A stretch of 64,000 nt of DNA from Enterovibrio gelatinilyticus (lineage in GTDB: Bacteria; Pseudomonadota; Gammaproteobacteria; Enterobacterales; Vibrionaceae), in the NCBI RefSeq assembly GCF_028683095.1, contig NZ_JAJUBC010000002.1:62001-126000 (forward strand), written 5' to 3'. This document shows, piece by piece, positions 38,770-47,970 of this stretch. Every line of letters starts with the position of its first letter. Positions within the stretch are counted from its first letter, which is position 1. Position numbers and translations under genes: made by a program. Under the pieces are notes generated by a model that searched no databases, was not told the DNA's origin, and was given only the letters and a program-made list of their open reading frames with translations.

Positions 38770-40386
38770 ATGAGCAATCACCCCGAACATATCTGTGACG
38801 TACTGGTTATTGGCAGTGGTGCAGCGGGTTTATCACTAGCACTGCATTTGGCACCCACGCAAAAAGTGATGGTACTGAGCAAAGGACCTCGCAGTGAAGG
38901 GGCAACCTATTACGCGCAAGGTGGTATTGCCGCCGTTTTTGACGAAAACGATTCTGTTGAATCCCACGTTGAAGATACACAGATTGCCGGCGATGGCCTT
39001 TGTGACGAAAGCATCGTCCATTTTATTGCAGAGAATGCCAAAGAGTGCGTTCAATGGCTGATTGATGGCGGCGTTCCTTTTGATCGCGAAGAAAACAGCA
39101 ATAGTGATGAACCTAAGTTTCACCTCACTCGAGAAGGTGGACACAGCCACCGACGCATTTTGCATGCGGCTGATGCAACAGGTATGGCGGTGCAAACCTC
39201 GCTGCAAGAAAACGTGATGCTTCATCCTAATATTTCAGTGCTTGAGCGCCACAATGCTCTTGACCTCATCACGCGTAAAAAGATTGGTATTTCAGGCGGA
39301 AATCGTGTGCTTGGGGCATACATTTGGAACCGTGACAGAGAAGCCGTTGAAACCGTTCGAGCCAAATTTGTCGTGCTCGCCACGGGTGGTGCGTCCAAGG
39401 TATACCAATATACGTCCAACCCTGATGTTTCTTCCGGTGATGGCATTGCGATGGCGTGGCGTGCAGGATGTCGGGTAGCCAATCTTGAATTTAACCAGTT
39501 TCACCCGACCTGTTTATTCCACCCAGAAGCCAGAAACTTCCTGATCACCGAAGCACTTCGCGGCGAAGGGGCTTATTTGCGCAGACCAGACGGTTCACGC
39601 TTTATGCTCGACTTTGACGAACGCGCCGAGCTAGCGCCACGCGATGTTGTCGCTCGTGCTATCGATTACGAAATGAAGCGCCTTGGCGCAGATTGCATGT
39701 ATATCGACATCAGCCATAAAGACTCGGAATTTGTGATGAAACACTTCCCGACAATTTATGAAAAGTTGCTGACCTATGGCTTTGATTTAACTAAAGATGC
39801 CATTCCTATTGTACCTGCCGCGCACTATACCTGCGGTGGCGTGATGGTTGACCTAAATGGTCAAACTGACCTTGAAGGTCTCTATGCAATAGGAGAAGTA
39901 AGTTATACCGGCTTGCACGGTGCGAATCGCATGGCGTCCAACTCCTTACTCGAATGTGTCGTGTATGCATGGGCAGCAGCAATGCATATTGGTGATAATG
40001 CCGCATCGGCAGAAATCCCCCCACCGCTACCACATTGGGATGACAGCCAAGTGTGCTGTTCAGATGAAGAAGTCGTTATTCAGCATAACTGGCACGAACT
40101 GCGCCTCTTTATGTGGGATTACGTCGGCATCGTTCGCTCAACCAAGCGCCTTGAACGCGCATTGCGACGCATTGAATTACTCAAGCAAGAAACCAATGAG
40201 TACTACAGTAATTTCCGTGTATCTAACAACTTGTTAGAACTGCGTAATTTGCTGCAAGTTGCAGAGCTCATGGTACGCTGCGCGATGGCGAGAAAAGAAA
40301 GCCGCGGCCTGCATTACACTATCGATTACCCCAACAAACAGGAAGATAGCGGCCCGACCATTCTGGTTCCCGACTTTCCATGTTGA
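38770..40386 (+). CDS. nadB: L-aspartate oxidase
   Basis: Oxidises L-aspartate to iminoaspartate, the first step of NAD synthesis. 538 aa. FAD Rossmann motif [17 protein letters not shown] is at residues 11-27. Substrate-site region HTCGG-type stretch ([13 protein letters not shown] near residue 352) and [14 protein letters not shown] near 385 are intact. Located divergently from rpoE, as in many gammaproteobacteria. Ends at a bidirectional terminator. Confidence 0.97.
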   Translation: MSNHPEHICDVLVIGSGAAGLSLALHLAPTQKVMVLSKGPRSEGATYYAQGGIAAVFDENDSVESHVEDTQIAGDGLCDESIVHFIAENAKECVQWLIDGGVPFDREENSNSDEPKFHLTREGGHSHRRILHAADATGMAVQTSLQENVMLHPNISVLERHNALDLITRKKIGISGGNRVLGAYIWNRDREAVETVRAKFVVLATGGASKVYQYTSNPDVSSGDGIAMAWRAGCRVANLEFNQFHPTCLFHPEARNFLITEALRGEGAYLRRPDGSRFMLDFDERAELAPRDVVARAIDYEMKRLGADCMYIDISHKDSEFVMKHFPTIYEKLLTYGFDLTKDAIPIVPAAHYTCGGVMVDLNGQTDLEGLYAIGEVSYTGLHGANRMASNSLLECVVYAWAAAMHIGDNAASAEIPPPLPHWDDSQVCCSDEEVVIQHNWHELRLFMWDYVGIVRSTKRLERALRRIELLKQETNEYYSNFRVSNNLLELRNLLQVAELMVRCAMARKESRGLHYTIDYPNKQEDSGPTILVPDFPC

Positions 40387-40404
40387 ACACGTTATTCGTG
40401 TCGT

Positions 40405-40432
40405 AAAAAAGCCCTCTTCATGAGGGCTTTTT
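40405..40432. terminator. Bidirectional terminator between nadB and the chemoreceptor gene
   Basis: A6-GCCCTC, loop TTCAT, GAGGGC-T5. It serves the convergent nadB (plus) and chemoreceptor (minus) genes. Confidence 0.92.
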
Positions 40433-40460
40433 CATATTTGCTATTTGTTCACGCAAGATA

Positions 40461-42269
40461 CTATGAACGGAACGCCGCAATGGCTGTTTCTAGCTCCTTG
40501 CTTTGCTCTGATACGCGAGCTGCTGCGCGTGCATTCTCACTGGTTGATGCTGTGTTAGCTGAAGTAATGTCCTGAATCGAATGAACGTTCAAGTTCACCT
40601 CTTTGGCAACCATGCTTTGCTCTTCTATCGCTGCAGCGATCTGTGTGCTCATGTCCATGATCTGCTGCATATCGATAATGATGTTATCCAGCTCTCCAGC
40701 CGCTTCTTCAACATACGAGACAGATTGCTCACTGTCATGCTGACACGATGTGATTCGTTCAACTACTTGGTTTGTTTGCTGCTGCAAAGACCCAATCATG
40801 GTCGCGATTTCATCTGTCGATTTATGTGTGCGTGTTGCCAATGTGCGGACTTCGTCGGCTACCACAGCAAAACCACGCCCTTGTTCGCCCGCTCTCGCCG
40901 CTTCAATGGCGGCATTCAATGCCAACAAATTGGTTTGCTCAGAGATATCTTTAATGACATCAACCACGCTACCAATTTGCTGAGACAGAGACACCAAGCT
41001 ATGAATGTCACTGTTAGCTACCCCTAAACCTTCCGACAAGGTAACAATCGCGCTGCGCGTTGCTTGAACCGTTTGATGGCCTTTTTGCGCGCGCAACAGG
41101 CTTTGGTCCGCATTAGCGGCGGCAGCTTCCGTATTAGATGCAATTTCACGGATCGTCGCTTCCATCTCGTTAACTGCGGTGGCTGCCATTTCTGCTTCTG
41201 AGTGCTGCTTATCAAGCGCCACTTCTGCATGGTTACTGCGCTCTTGCACATCTGAAGCCGTAGCGTTCAAGGTCGTGATAGACACCTTCACGCCCGCAAT
41301 CAACGTCTGGCAATGTTCGAGCACCATGTTGAAATCAGTGGCGACGACCGCAATTTCATCGTCACCTTCTGTGCGGGCTCGCAATGTAAGGTCACGTTCA
41401 ACAGCAACTTGCTCCATGGTGCTTGTCAGTGTTTTCAATCGACGCTGAATGTCACGATTGAGCCAAATGCTAATGGCAATCAGTAGCAGAGACACAATGA
41501 CAAGGGCCAGCCCCGTCATCACGATCAACGCTTCGGTTGATGACTTTAGCTCGTCTTGCAACTGGACGCGCATGGCATCAAAATCAACTTCAACTTGGTG
41601 CGTTTGCTCTCGAATATTTCCTAGCAAGCCAGATTTATGGTCCAACCCCACAATGCGCTTTAATTGCAGGTAACGTTCTACTAGCGATTTTTGCTTATCC
41701 AATAGAGGGGAGTTTACGCGAGAGGAAATATCAGACCAATTTGCTGAGAACTCATCGAATCGTGTCGTCGAAGTATCTGCCACCAATAATCGAACCAGAG
41801 TAATCAAATACTCAACTTCAGCGTTACCCGACTGTTGCTCAAGCAGCGCACTGTTCGTCGCAGTTAGCTCTCCCCACGTACCAGACTCGCGGTTCAATCC
41901 CAAATCACGATAACCGTTTGCCAATTTAACAAAGCCACTATGGTAATTTGTCATGGCATTTCTCACTTCGCCAATTTGTGGCAATGCCAAATCCAGCGCA
42001 TTCGCCTCTTGCTCCAATTGAGAAAGTAGCCCTTCAAACTGAGAAACGTTTCCTTCAAACGTATCAACATATTTGTCATCTAGCCGTGCAAGAAAATCTT
42101 TTTCATTACGGCGTAAGTTGAGCAGACCAACTTCCAAGTCCCCTACCAGTGTTAGCTTGGTTTTAAGATCGACCATTCTTTCGGACGCTTGGAAACTGAC
42201 TAGGCCAAATAAGACCAAAGACACCGCGGAAAAAGCAGTCAATGCGTACAACTTGGTTCTGATTTTCAT
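40461..42269 (-). CDS. Methyl-accepting chemotaxis protein with HBM-like sensor domain
   Basis: 602-aa inner-membrane chemoreceptor. First membrane helix about residues 8-28, second about 252-272. The helical periplasmic domain in between carries [15 protein letters not shown] near residue 53, which resembles the helical bimodular (HBM) type that senses organic acids or polyamines. HAMP follows, then the signalling hairpin with [20 protein letters not shown] near residue 445. No CheB/CheR-docking pentapeptide is seen at the C-terminus (ends AIAAFRS). It is a monocistronic gene downstream of a shared terminator. The ligand is unknown. Confidence 0.9.
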   Translation of the reverse strand: MKIRTKLYALTAFSAVSLVLFGLVSFQASERMVDLKTKLTLVGDLEVGLLNLRRNEKDFLARLDDKYVDTFEGNVSQFEGLLSQLEQEANALDLALPQIGEVRNAMTNYHSGFVKLANGYRDLGLNRESGTWGELTATNSALLEQQSGNAEVEYLITLVRLLVADTSTTRFDEFSANWSDISSRVNSPLLDKQKSLVERYLQLKRIVGLDHKSGLLGNIREQTHQVEVDFDAMRVQLQDELKSSTEALIVMTGLALVIVSLLLIAISIWLNRDIQRRLKTLTSTMEQVAVERDLTLRARTEGDDEIAVVATDFNMVLEHCQTLIAGVKVSITTLNATASDVQERSNHAEVALDKQHSEAEMAATAVNEMEATIREIASNTEAAAANADQSLLRAQKGHQTVQATRSAIVTLSEGLGVANSDIHSLVSLSQQIGSVVDVIKDISEQTNLLALNAAIEAARAGEQGRGFAVVADEVRTLATRTHKSTDEIATMIGSLQQQTNQVVERITSCQHDSEQSVSYVEEAAGELDNIIIDMQQIMDMSTQIAAAIEEQSMVAKEVNLNVHSIQDITSANTASTSENARAAARVSEQSKELETAIAAFRS

Positions 42270-42405
42270 GTCATCCTTCCCTTAAAATTCATGGGTGCCG
42301 TAATTGATAGCAGGTAAGACAAATAACGACTTAAACCCTTATCGGCGGCACTAATGAATGGTTTAGGGATGATGTACGCTAAACTGTAAGAATATGAGAC
42401 ATCGA

Positions 42406-42813
42406 TCAGCTTTTAAGCGAAACACTGACTCGACTGATGTGACGAAAAACATCGTGAGGAACCGCGTCGTAGGTTATTGGCAAACGAAGCCGATGATCAG
42501 AAGTCCGTAGATCAAGCACAATCAAATAACGAGACAGTATGGCAATGCGAGCGACGTGATAGGACTGGCCGTGATAGAGACAATGACCGCTACTATGTAA
42601 CTGAAAGTCACCTTCGAATGCAGCAAAACTGGCTAGGCGTCGGTGAGTTTCTGAGAGAAGAAGCGAGAGAAGCAGTGCACTCAGCTCCAGCGGCACGGCT
42701 GTAGATACAAAAAGCATTACCGCAGGAATAACATAGAGGCAAACAAGTCCCCAGCGCAACCAGTAAGAGCGCTGGAGTCGAGAATTAACGCAATTTGCTG
42801 CGGTTATGTGCAA
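42406..42813 (-). CDS. ygfX: YgfX/CptA-family membrane protein
   Basis: 135-aa small inner-membrane protein with two hydrophobic segments (about residues 22-38 and 42-54). The soluble tail ends in RHISRVSVSLKS. It matches the YgfX (CptA) family, which pairs with SdhE; in E. coli it was proposed as a toxin affecting FtsZ/MreB but is not required as such. It overlaps sdhE by 29 bp, a conserved arrangement. Family match is by position and size plus local similarity (HHGQSYHVAR-type region). Confidence 0.75.
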   Translation of the reverse strand: MHITAANCVNSRLQRSYWLRWGLVCLYVIPAVMLFVSTAVPLELSALLLSLLLSETHRRLASFAAFEGDFQLHSSGHCLYHGQSYHVARIAILSRYLIVLDLRTSDHRLRLPITYDAVPHDVFRHISRVSVSLKS

Positions 42814-43045
42814 TGATTTTATCCGTCATCGCTGACAGTGCCGGTGCTTCACTGCGAGTGTGTCCCATTAACCAAGAGAACAGATCAGGGTCATCACATT
42901 CCAAAAGCGCGACAAAATCTAATTTTTCTTGCTCGGTCAGATCATCAAAGCACTCTTCGAAGAAGGGCATAATGATCACATCCAACTCCAACATGCCACG
43001 ACGGCACGCCCATTTGATCCGCGGTTTATCTTCAGCGGTCAGCAT
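42785..43045 (-). CDS. sdhE: FAD assembly factor SdhE
   Basis: 86 aa from the ATG at 43045. The open frame runs much further upstream, to 43369, but only the last 86 codons match the family. The RGxxE motif is RRGMLELD near residue 15, followed by FFEECFDDLTEQEK. SdhE helps insert FAD covalently into the succinate dehydrogenase flavoprotein. It is upstream of and overlapping ygfX, and divergent from ygfZ. Confidence 0.93.
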   Translation of the reverse strand: MLTAEDKPRIKWACRRGMLELDVIIMPFFEECFDDLTEQEKLDFVALLECDDPDLFSWLMGHTRSEAPALSAMTDKIIAHNRSKLR

Positions 43046-43169
43046 GATTACCTCATTTAACACCAAATATATCTGCACAGATAGTAACAGTGCCCCGTCT
43101 ATGGTGCTATTACTGCTGATGTAAGGGTGTTGACCTTGTGATCTAGATAACTCACCCATACATAAAGGG

Positions 43170-43208
43170 TTATACCCAAACAACCTCACAGTGCTTGTTT
43201 GGGTATAA
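43170..43208. promoter_or_regulatory. Perfect 14-bp inverted repeat between sdhE and ygfZ, with divergent -10-like elements
   Basis: TTATACCCAAACAA (43170-43183), an 11-base loop, and TTGTTTGGGTATAA (43195-43208) are exact reverse complements. The right arm runs into TATAAT at 43204-43209 on the plus strand (ygfZ direction). The left arm gives TATAAC on the minus strand (sdhE direction). This looks like symmetrical divergent promoters or an operator. Confidence 0.7.
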
Positions 43209-43269
43209 TGCTGACATTCACGACAGACAGCATTACCATAACGAATCCGTTCTATTAGCGAGAGACACC

Positions 43270-44250
43270 ATGACAACTTGGTACCAAACGCACACATTTT
43301 CCAAACTTCCACTTTCTTCAGACAGTGCGCTACCAGCATTGTCAGTGATCGCGCTTGACCATATTGCACTTATCACCGCAGTAGGCGCCGACACCATCAG
43401 TTACTTACAGGGCCAGTTAACCTGCGATTTGGTGTCACTAGACAAGACGCAATCAACACTGGCTGCTCATTGTGACGCAAAAGGGAAAGTTTGGTCAGCC
43501 ATGCGTCTTTTCCATCATCGAGATGGCATTGCCTATACCCAACCTGCATCCATCGCAGAAAAGCAGCTGGCTGAAATAAAAAAGTACGCCGTGTTTTCAA
43601 AGCTGACCTTTTCGCTCAGTGAACAAGTATTGCTGGGTGTTGTAGGTGACAAAGCCGATAACGCCATGCAATCGCGCTTTTTAGGTGAAGGGGATGTTCG
43701 CCCAACGCAAACAGGCACCGCCGTGAGAATCGAAACAAACCGCTGGTTGCTAGCCGTGGATGCGGAAGAAGCCGATAGCATCATTAGTGAAATGGGTGAA
43801 CGTGCCGTACTCAGTGACAGCAGCTTATGGGACCTTTGCGAGCTTCGCAGTGCGATACCTTCTATTGCTGACGTCACCACCAACGAATTCATTCCCCAAG
43901 CACTTAACCTTCAAGCCCTAGACGGTATTAGCTTCAAAAAAGGCTGCTATACCGGCCAAGAAACCGTGGCTCGCGCCAAGTATCGAGGCATCAACAAACG
44001 CGCATCGTACTTGCTACAGGGCGAGGCGGAACAAGCACCCAAGGCGGGTGATGTGTTCGACCGCAGTGTTGGCCAGAACTGGCGTACCGGTGGCACCGTG
44101 CTATCGGGATATCGTTTTGATGACGGACAAGCACTCGCATTGGTTGTGTTACCGAATAACTTGGACGAAGACAGCCAGTTCCGTCTTCCTGAAACAGAGG
44201 CTTTATGGCAGAAAGTTGCCCTGCCTTACAGTGTTGAAGATGATGCTTGA
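43270..44250 (+). CDS. ygfZ: Folate-binding protein YgfZ (iron-sulfur cluster maintenance)
   Basis: 326 aa from the ATG at 43270 (MTTWYQTHTF); the open frame extends to 43195 but overlaps the inverted repeat. The conserved signature KKGCYTGQETVARAKYRG is near residue 222, with its cysteine. N-terminal domain QGQLTCDLV is near residue 44. YgfZ is a tetrahydrofolate-dependent factor helping repair or assembly of some Fe-S proteins such as MiaB. Divergent from sdhE, as in Vibrio and enterics. Confidence 0.94.
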   Translation: MTTWYQTHTFSKLPLSSDSALPALSVIALDHIALITAVGADTISYLQGQLTCDLVSLDKTQSTLAAHCDAKGKVWSAMRLFHHRDGIAYTQPASIAEKQLAEIKKYAVFSKLTFSLSEQVLLGVVGDKADNAMQSRFLGEGDVRPTQTGTAVRIETNRWLLAVDAEEADSIISEMGERAVLSDSSLWDLCELRSAIPSIADVTTNEFIPQALNLQALDGISFKKGCYTGQETVARAKYRGINKRASYLLQGEAEQAPKAGDVFDRSVGQNWRTGGTVLSGYRFDDGQALALVVLPNNLDEDSQFRLPETEALWQKVALPYSVEDDA

Positions 44251-44734
44251 TCTGAACACCCCCATCATTGCGGTGCTTCGCGATAGCAACATCTCGCACC
44301 GTATTTTGCCGCATGACCGTGCGGCAACAACGATATTAGATGCCGCCGAACAACGCGGCGTCGACCCGAGGCAATTGGTCAAATCGATGCTTCTTAAAGA
44401 TATGGGAGGTCAATATGCGCTGGCTTGCCTTCCAGGCACTGCATCAGTAGATCCGAAGAAAGTACGTGCGCTACTGGGCTGCCGTCGTATGACGTGTGTC
44501 GACAGCGCACATGTTCAGAGCATTACTGGCTACTCTCCAGGCATGATCACGCCTATCGCCGTATTAGGCGCTATGCCGATTGTCTTCGACCCAGCCCTAA
44601 GTGACTTCGAGCACATTAATATCAGCAGTGGCACACCCTTAGCAGGGGTCGAGCTTGCGTATGAAGATCTCGTTGCACTTTGCCAACCCGTTATCGCAGA
44701 TATTTCTCGCGATGCGCAACCTAACGCAGAGTAG
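44240..44734 (+). CDS. YbaK/ProX-family aminoacyl-tRNA deacylase-like protein
   Basis: 164 aa from the ATG at 44240, overlapping ygfZ by 11 bp; a second ATG follows at 44243. The YbaK-type fold shows ATTILDAAEQRGVDPRQLVKSMLL near residues 26-50, with the catalytic-type Lys in VKSMLLKD and the GCRRMTC and PGMITPIAV segments later. Family members hydrolyse mischarged tRNA such as Cys-tRNAPro, but specificity here is not readable. It sits between ygfZ and a LysR regulator. Confidence 0.85.
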   Translation: MMLDLNTPIIAVLRDSNISHRILPHDRAATTILDAAEQRGVDPRQLVKSMLLKDMGGQYALACLPGTASVDPKKVRALLGCRRMTCVDSAHVQSITGYSPGMITPIAVLGAMPIVFDPALSDFEHINISSGTPLAGVELAYEDLVALCQPVIADISRDAQPNAE

Positions 44735-44739
44735 TCCAA

Positions 44740-45666
44740 TTGAACTGGCGAGGGATTGACTTAAACCTGCTTGTGGCTTTTTCCGCATTAATGGAGACGC
44801 GCAGTGTCACTCGCGCAGCCAATAAGTTATCCATTGGCCAATCTGCAATGAGCCATAACCTGTCTCGCCTTCGTACTTTGCTCGATGACCCCTTGTTTCA
44901 TCGTCAAGGGCACGAAATGCGACCCACCAGTCGAGCCCTTGAGCTCGATCCGGTGATCAGCCAATTGTTAGAGACCATCACTCACGAAGTACTTTCTCCC
45001 GCAGCCTTCGAGCCAGAGAATTACCAAGGAACGGTGAGAATTGGTCTAACTGACTATGCTGAATTAGTTTTCGCTCCTGCTCTGTTTGATGTGTTCCGCC
45101 AACAAGCCCCTTATTGTCAGTTGAGTTGTCGCCCTGTTGATCGCGTCAACTATCGGGAGGCATTGAAAGCAGATAGCGTCGACGTGGTGCTAGGCGCCGT
45201 TGAACCCCAAGAGCCTGCGCTCGAAATGGAAGACCTCTACACAGAAAAGCATGTCTGCTTGTATGATCCTCTAGCAACCGGTATTACTCAGCCATTAACG
45301 CTGCAAGACTACATTGCGTCGCCCCATGCGCTCGTCACTGTAGATGGGCAACTCAGTAGTCCTGTTGATGACACGCTTAAAGCGTTGGGCTGTGACCGTC
45401 AGGTGGTGATGGGTTCTCAACGTTTTCTGACCGTTCGCCATTTGCTATCAGGACGCAACCTGATTTGTACGGTGGCAGAACTGATGGCAAAACTAGACAT
45501 GTTCAACACCACGCTGGCAATAAGCCCAACACCCGTTAATGTCAGTAATTTTGTCATCCGTCAGATTTGGCACAAGAAACACGCCAGCAGCGCCAAAAAC
45601 CAATGGATCCGACAAACCATTCATCAAACTGTTCGCCAGCAAGTACAAAATTTACGTGCCAGATAA
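44740..45666 (+). CDS. LysR-family transcriptional regulator
   Basis: 308 aa starting at TTG at 44740; no other start in the region preserves the N-terminal helix WRGIDLNLLVAF. The HTH is SVTRAANKLSIGQSAMSHNL (residues 22-41) followed by LFHRQGHEMRPTSRA. A type 2 periplasmic-binding-like effector domain follows (about residues 90-305). It starts 5 bp after the deacylase gene in the same direction, so it may regulate that operon or a distant one. Target and effector are unknown. Confidence 0.88.
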   Translation: MNWRGIDLNLLVAFSALMETRSVTRAANKLSIGQSAMSHNLSRLRTLLDDPLFHRQGHEMRPTSRALELDPVISQLLETITHEVLSPAAFEPENYQGTVRIGLTDYAELVFAPALFDVFRQQAPYCQLSCRPVDRVNYREALKADSVDVVLGAVEPQEPALEMEDLYTEKHVCLYDPLATGITQPLTLQDYIASPHALVTVDGQLSSPVDDTLKALGCDRQVVMGSQRFLTVRHLLSGRNLICTVAELMAKLDMFNTTLAISPTPVNVSNFVIRQIWHKKHASSAKNQWIRQTIHQTVRQQVQNLRAR

Positions 45667-45759
45667 TGGAGCGATATGTCCAGTTATCTAGAATGTGACC
45701 TACCCCAGATTCATTAGATTGAACCGCATTTTATTAAGCCAAGTGTCTTAGCTGTCACA

Positions 45760-45822
45760 TTGTGGTCATGCTTGCGTCGTTATAATCCCGTCCGCCAAAT
45801 TTCCAGAGTTTATCGCTGGAAA
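45760..45822 (+). promoter_or_regulatory. Promoter and leader hairpin upstream of the 67-aa ORF
   Basis: A perfect TATAAT lies at 45781-45786, with TTGTGG 15 bp upstream (45760-45765). Transcription would start near 45793. TTTCCAG/CTGGAAA (45800-45806 and 45816-45822) forms a 7-bp hairpin in the leader, about 60 bases before the ORF start. Confidence 0.5.
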
Positions 45823-45880
45823 AAGGATGTTGGCTAGCCGTGTCGAGAGGCACAACAATAAAAATGAAAAGGAACTGCGA

Positions 45881-46084
45881 ATGCGGATGTTTAATCGATA
45901 TGTCCCCACCCTCATTGCTAAACACGTCTACCGTTTGTTTACCGGACACATTTACATTGATGGTCGTGGAAATTTCGACTTTCATCAGGGAATGGTGCAG
46001 GCGCAATCAAATGCGGACTTTGAGCATTATCGTACCGTAAAAGAAATTAATGCCGAGATCCGTCGCTTGAAAGAACAGTACTAA
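45881..46084 (+). CDS. Small conserved-looking protein of unknown function (67 aa)
   Basis: 67 aa from the ATG at 45881, with AAGGA seven bases upstream. An in-frame ATG at 45827 lacks a spaced ribosome-binding site. The basic, aromatic N-terminus MRMFNRYVPTLIAKHVYRLF is followed by HIYIDGRGNFDFHQGMV and a helical end TVKEINAEIRRLKEQY. No named domain is recognised. It has its own promoter and a strong terminator, so it looks like a real monocistronic gene. Confidence 0.7.
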   Translation: MRMFNRYVPTLIAKHVYRLFTGHIYIDGRGNFDFHQGMVQAQSNADFEHYRTVKEINAEIRRLKEQY

Positions 46085-46166
46085 TACTGCCCTAAAATTC
46101 TCATGCTACTTGCTCAGCAAGAGTGAAGAGATAACGGGATTATTGCTTCAAACACTTCGCTTGATC

Positions 46167-46197
46167 AAAAACACCGCGCCTTACGCGGTGTTTTTTT
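46167..46197 (+). terminator. Intrinsic terminator after the 67-aa ORF
   Basis: AAAACACCGCG, loop CCTTA, CGCGGTGTTTTTTT. Perfect stem with T-tract on the plus strand; the left A run also allows use by minus-strand gcvH transcripts. Confidence 0.9.
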
Positions 46198-46247
46198 ATG
46201 TCTAACATTTATCCTACCCACCAATGTGGTCAGTACCGAATGTCCAA

Positions 46248-46640
46248 TTACTCTTCTTCTTCCAACGTTTCTTGGTATGCGGCAGCGTCGAGTAACTCAT
46301 CAAGCTCTGTGGCATCACTAATTCGAATTTGGAACAACCAGCCATCACCATAAGCATCAGTGTTGACGTATTCTGGTGAACCGTCCAGGTCTTCATTGAT
46401 AGCGACAATTTCACCGGTCAGCGGAGAATATATGTCTGAAGCTGCTTTAACAGATTCAGCCACGGCGCAATCGTCTCCGGCATCAACCGTGTCACCCACA
46501 TCAGGTAGGTCAACAAAGACCATATCACCTAACATCGCCTGCGCATGATCAGATATACCCACGGTATATACGCCATCACCTTCAGGTCTTACCCACTCAT
46601 GGGAAGCAGCAAATTTTAATTCAGATGGGATGTCACTCAT
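46248..46640 (-). CDS. gcvH: Glycine cleavage system H protein
   Basis: 130-aa lipoyl carrier that shuttles the aminomethyl group between the P, T and L proteins of the glycine cleavage complex. The lipoylated lysine is Lys65 in [12 protein letters not shown]. Acidic C-terminus EEEE. No gcvT, gcvP or glyA lies beside it, and I see no glycine riboswitch in the 255-bp upstream spacer. So this is a lone copy; the rest of the system must be elsewhere. Confidence 0.95.
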   Translation of the reverse strand: MSDIPSELKFAASHEWVRPEGDGVYTVGISDHAQAMLGDMVFVDLPDVGDTVDAGDDCAVAESVKAASDIYSPLTGEIVAINEDLDGSPEYVNTDAYGDGWLFQIRISDATELDELLDAAAYQETLEEEE

Positions 46641-46841
46641 AAATCAGCTTCCTTCTAGAAATTTTGTGCGACCAATCGTCAGTCACTTAAAATGCACATA
46701 GCGTCAGATACGCAAGTTAGGAAAGCCTTCACCTAATCGCAAGTAAAATCACCTTACAAAAAGCAATTGTTTTAACTCGATCAATCCTTACCTCGACATT
46801 CACGTATCAGCAGGCAGTAGAAACTAAACCTGCGACAAACA

Positions 46842-46879
46842 AAAACGCCAATGGCGATCCTCTCAACCATTGGCGTTTT
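46842..46879 (-). terminator. Intrinsic terminator downstream of the first mscS gene
   Basis: Perfect 13-bp stem AAAACGCCAATGG/CCATTGGCGTTTT with a 12-base loop. It separates mscS (46896-47735) from the gcvH upstream region. Confidence 0.9.
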
Positions 46880-46895
46880 GTTCAACTAACAGCGG

Positions 46896-47735
46896 TTAGT
46901 CGCTAGTTTTTTGCACGTGTACATCCATTTGTGGGAATGGAATCTCAATACCCTCTTCATCCAACCCTTCTTTGATGGCTTGCAGCAAATCAAAGTAAAC
47001 ACCCCAATAGTCGCCAGTGCGAACCCAAGGACGTACCACAAAATTAACAGAAGAGTCAGCAAGCGCCACGACACCAATGGTTGGTTCTGGCTCAGCCAGC
47101 AAGCGAGGTTCTGCTGCCAATACGCGTGCCAATACCTCTTTCGTTTTTTTCAAATCTGCGCTGTACGACACGCCAATTTCAAAATCAATACGACGCGTGT
47201 CATGACGAGAGTAGTTGGTGATTGGGCTAGAAATTACACCACCATTTGGCACGACAATCATTTTGTTGTCTGGTGTCTTCAATACCGTTGAGAAGATCTG
47301 AATTGAATCAACTGAACCCGCAACACCGCCGATTTCCACATAGTCGCCTGATTTGAAAGGACGAAACGCAACGATCAATACACCAGCAGCAAAGTTAGAC
47401 AGTGAACCTTGCAACGCCAAGCCAACAGCCAAGCCCGCGGCACCAATAACAGCAACAACAGAAGCCGTTTGGACACCTAACTTACCGAGTGCAGCAATAA
47501 GAACAATCACGAACAATAAATAACGCACAAAAGTATGTACAAATTCGACAACCGCATTGTCGAGATCCTTTTTGCGCATTACCTTTGCGACACCACCAGC
47601 AACTTTTTTAACGACCCAGTTACCGATGATGATGATAGCGAGTGCAGAAATAATATTAACTGCGTATTGAAGCAGGAGATCTTGGTTGTCTGTAAACCAG
47701 CTCACTGCGCCTTGCGTTGCGTCTTCCATTTGCAA
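46896..47735 (-). CDS. mscS: Small-conductance mechanosensitive channel MscS, copy 1
   Basis: 279 aa. Three membrane helices (about residues 25-45, 65-85, 95-127). The pore-lining TM3 is rich in Ala/Gly: VVAVIGAAGLAVGLALQGSL. The beta domain GDYVEIGGVAGSV follows near residue 132. It releases solutes on hypo-osmotic shock. Strong similarity to the next gene along its whole length points to a tandem duplication. Confidence 0.95.
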   Translation of the reverse strand: MQMEDATQGAVSWFTDNQDLLLQYAVNIISALAIIIIGNWVVKKVAGGVAKVMRKKDLDNAVVEFVHTFVRYLLFVIVLIAALGKLGVQTASVVAVIGAAGLAVGLALQGSLSNFAAGVLIVAFRPFKSGDYVEIGGVAGSVDSIQIFSTVLKTPDNKMIVVPNGGVISSPITNYSRHDTRRIDFEIGVSYSADLKKTKEVLARVLAAEPRLLAEPEPTIGVVALADSSVNFVVRPWVRTGDYWGVYFDLLQAIKEGLDEEGIEIPFPQMDVHVQKTSD

Positions 47736-47924
47736 TGTCCTTGATAGATTTATGTACGTAAATAGTCCTGAGATACGTCTGGTAGTAATCGCACCCCAAT
47801 CACCTTATTAAGTCTCACAGGTGAAAATCAGAAGTGAGTTTACAGTTTAAGCGGCATTGAAGAGTGTCTCAAACTTAAAACAATGGGGCTGATCTTTTTG
47901 TGACTCATCTATGCCATAGATAGT

Positions 47925-47953
47925 AAAAAGCCCCGCATATTTGCAGGGCTTTA
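47925..47953 (-). terminator. Intrinsic terminator downstream of the second mscS gene
   Basis: AAAAAGCCCCGC, loop ATATTT, GCAGGGCTTTATT (one mismatch). T-tract on the minus strand. The two mscS genes are thus separate transcription units. Confidence 0.8.
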
Positions 47954-47970
47954 TTCAACAATCCAAGCGA

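Noticed and set aside
42406-43045. ygfX-sdhE as a toxin-antitoxin pair
   Set aside because: The pair was once proposed as such, but SdhE is an established flavinylation factor; nothing in the sequence supports a toxin-antitoxin role here.
46641-46841. Possible glycine riboswitch upstream of gcvH
   Set aside because: The minus-strand leader was read for the conserved glycine aptamer cores and none was recognised. A covariance-model search would be needed to be sure.
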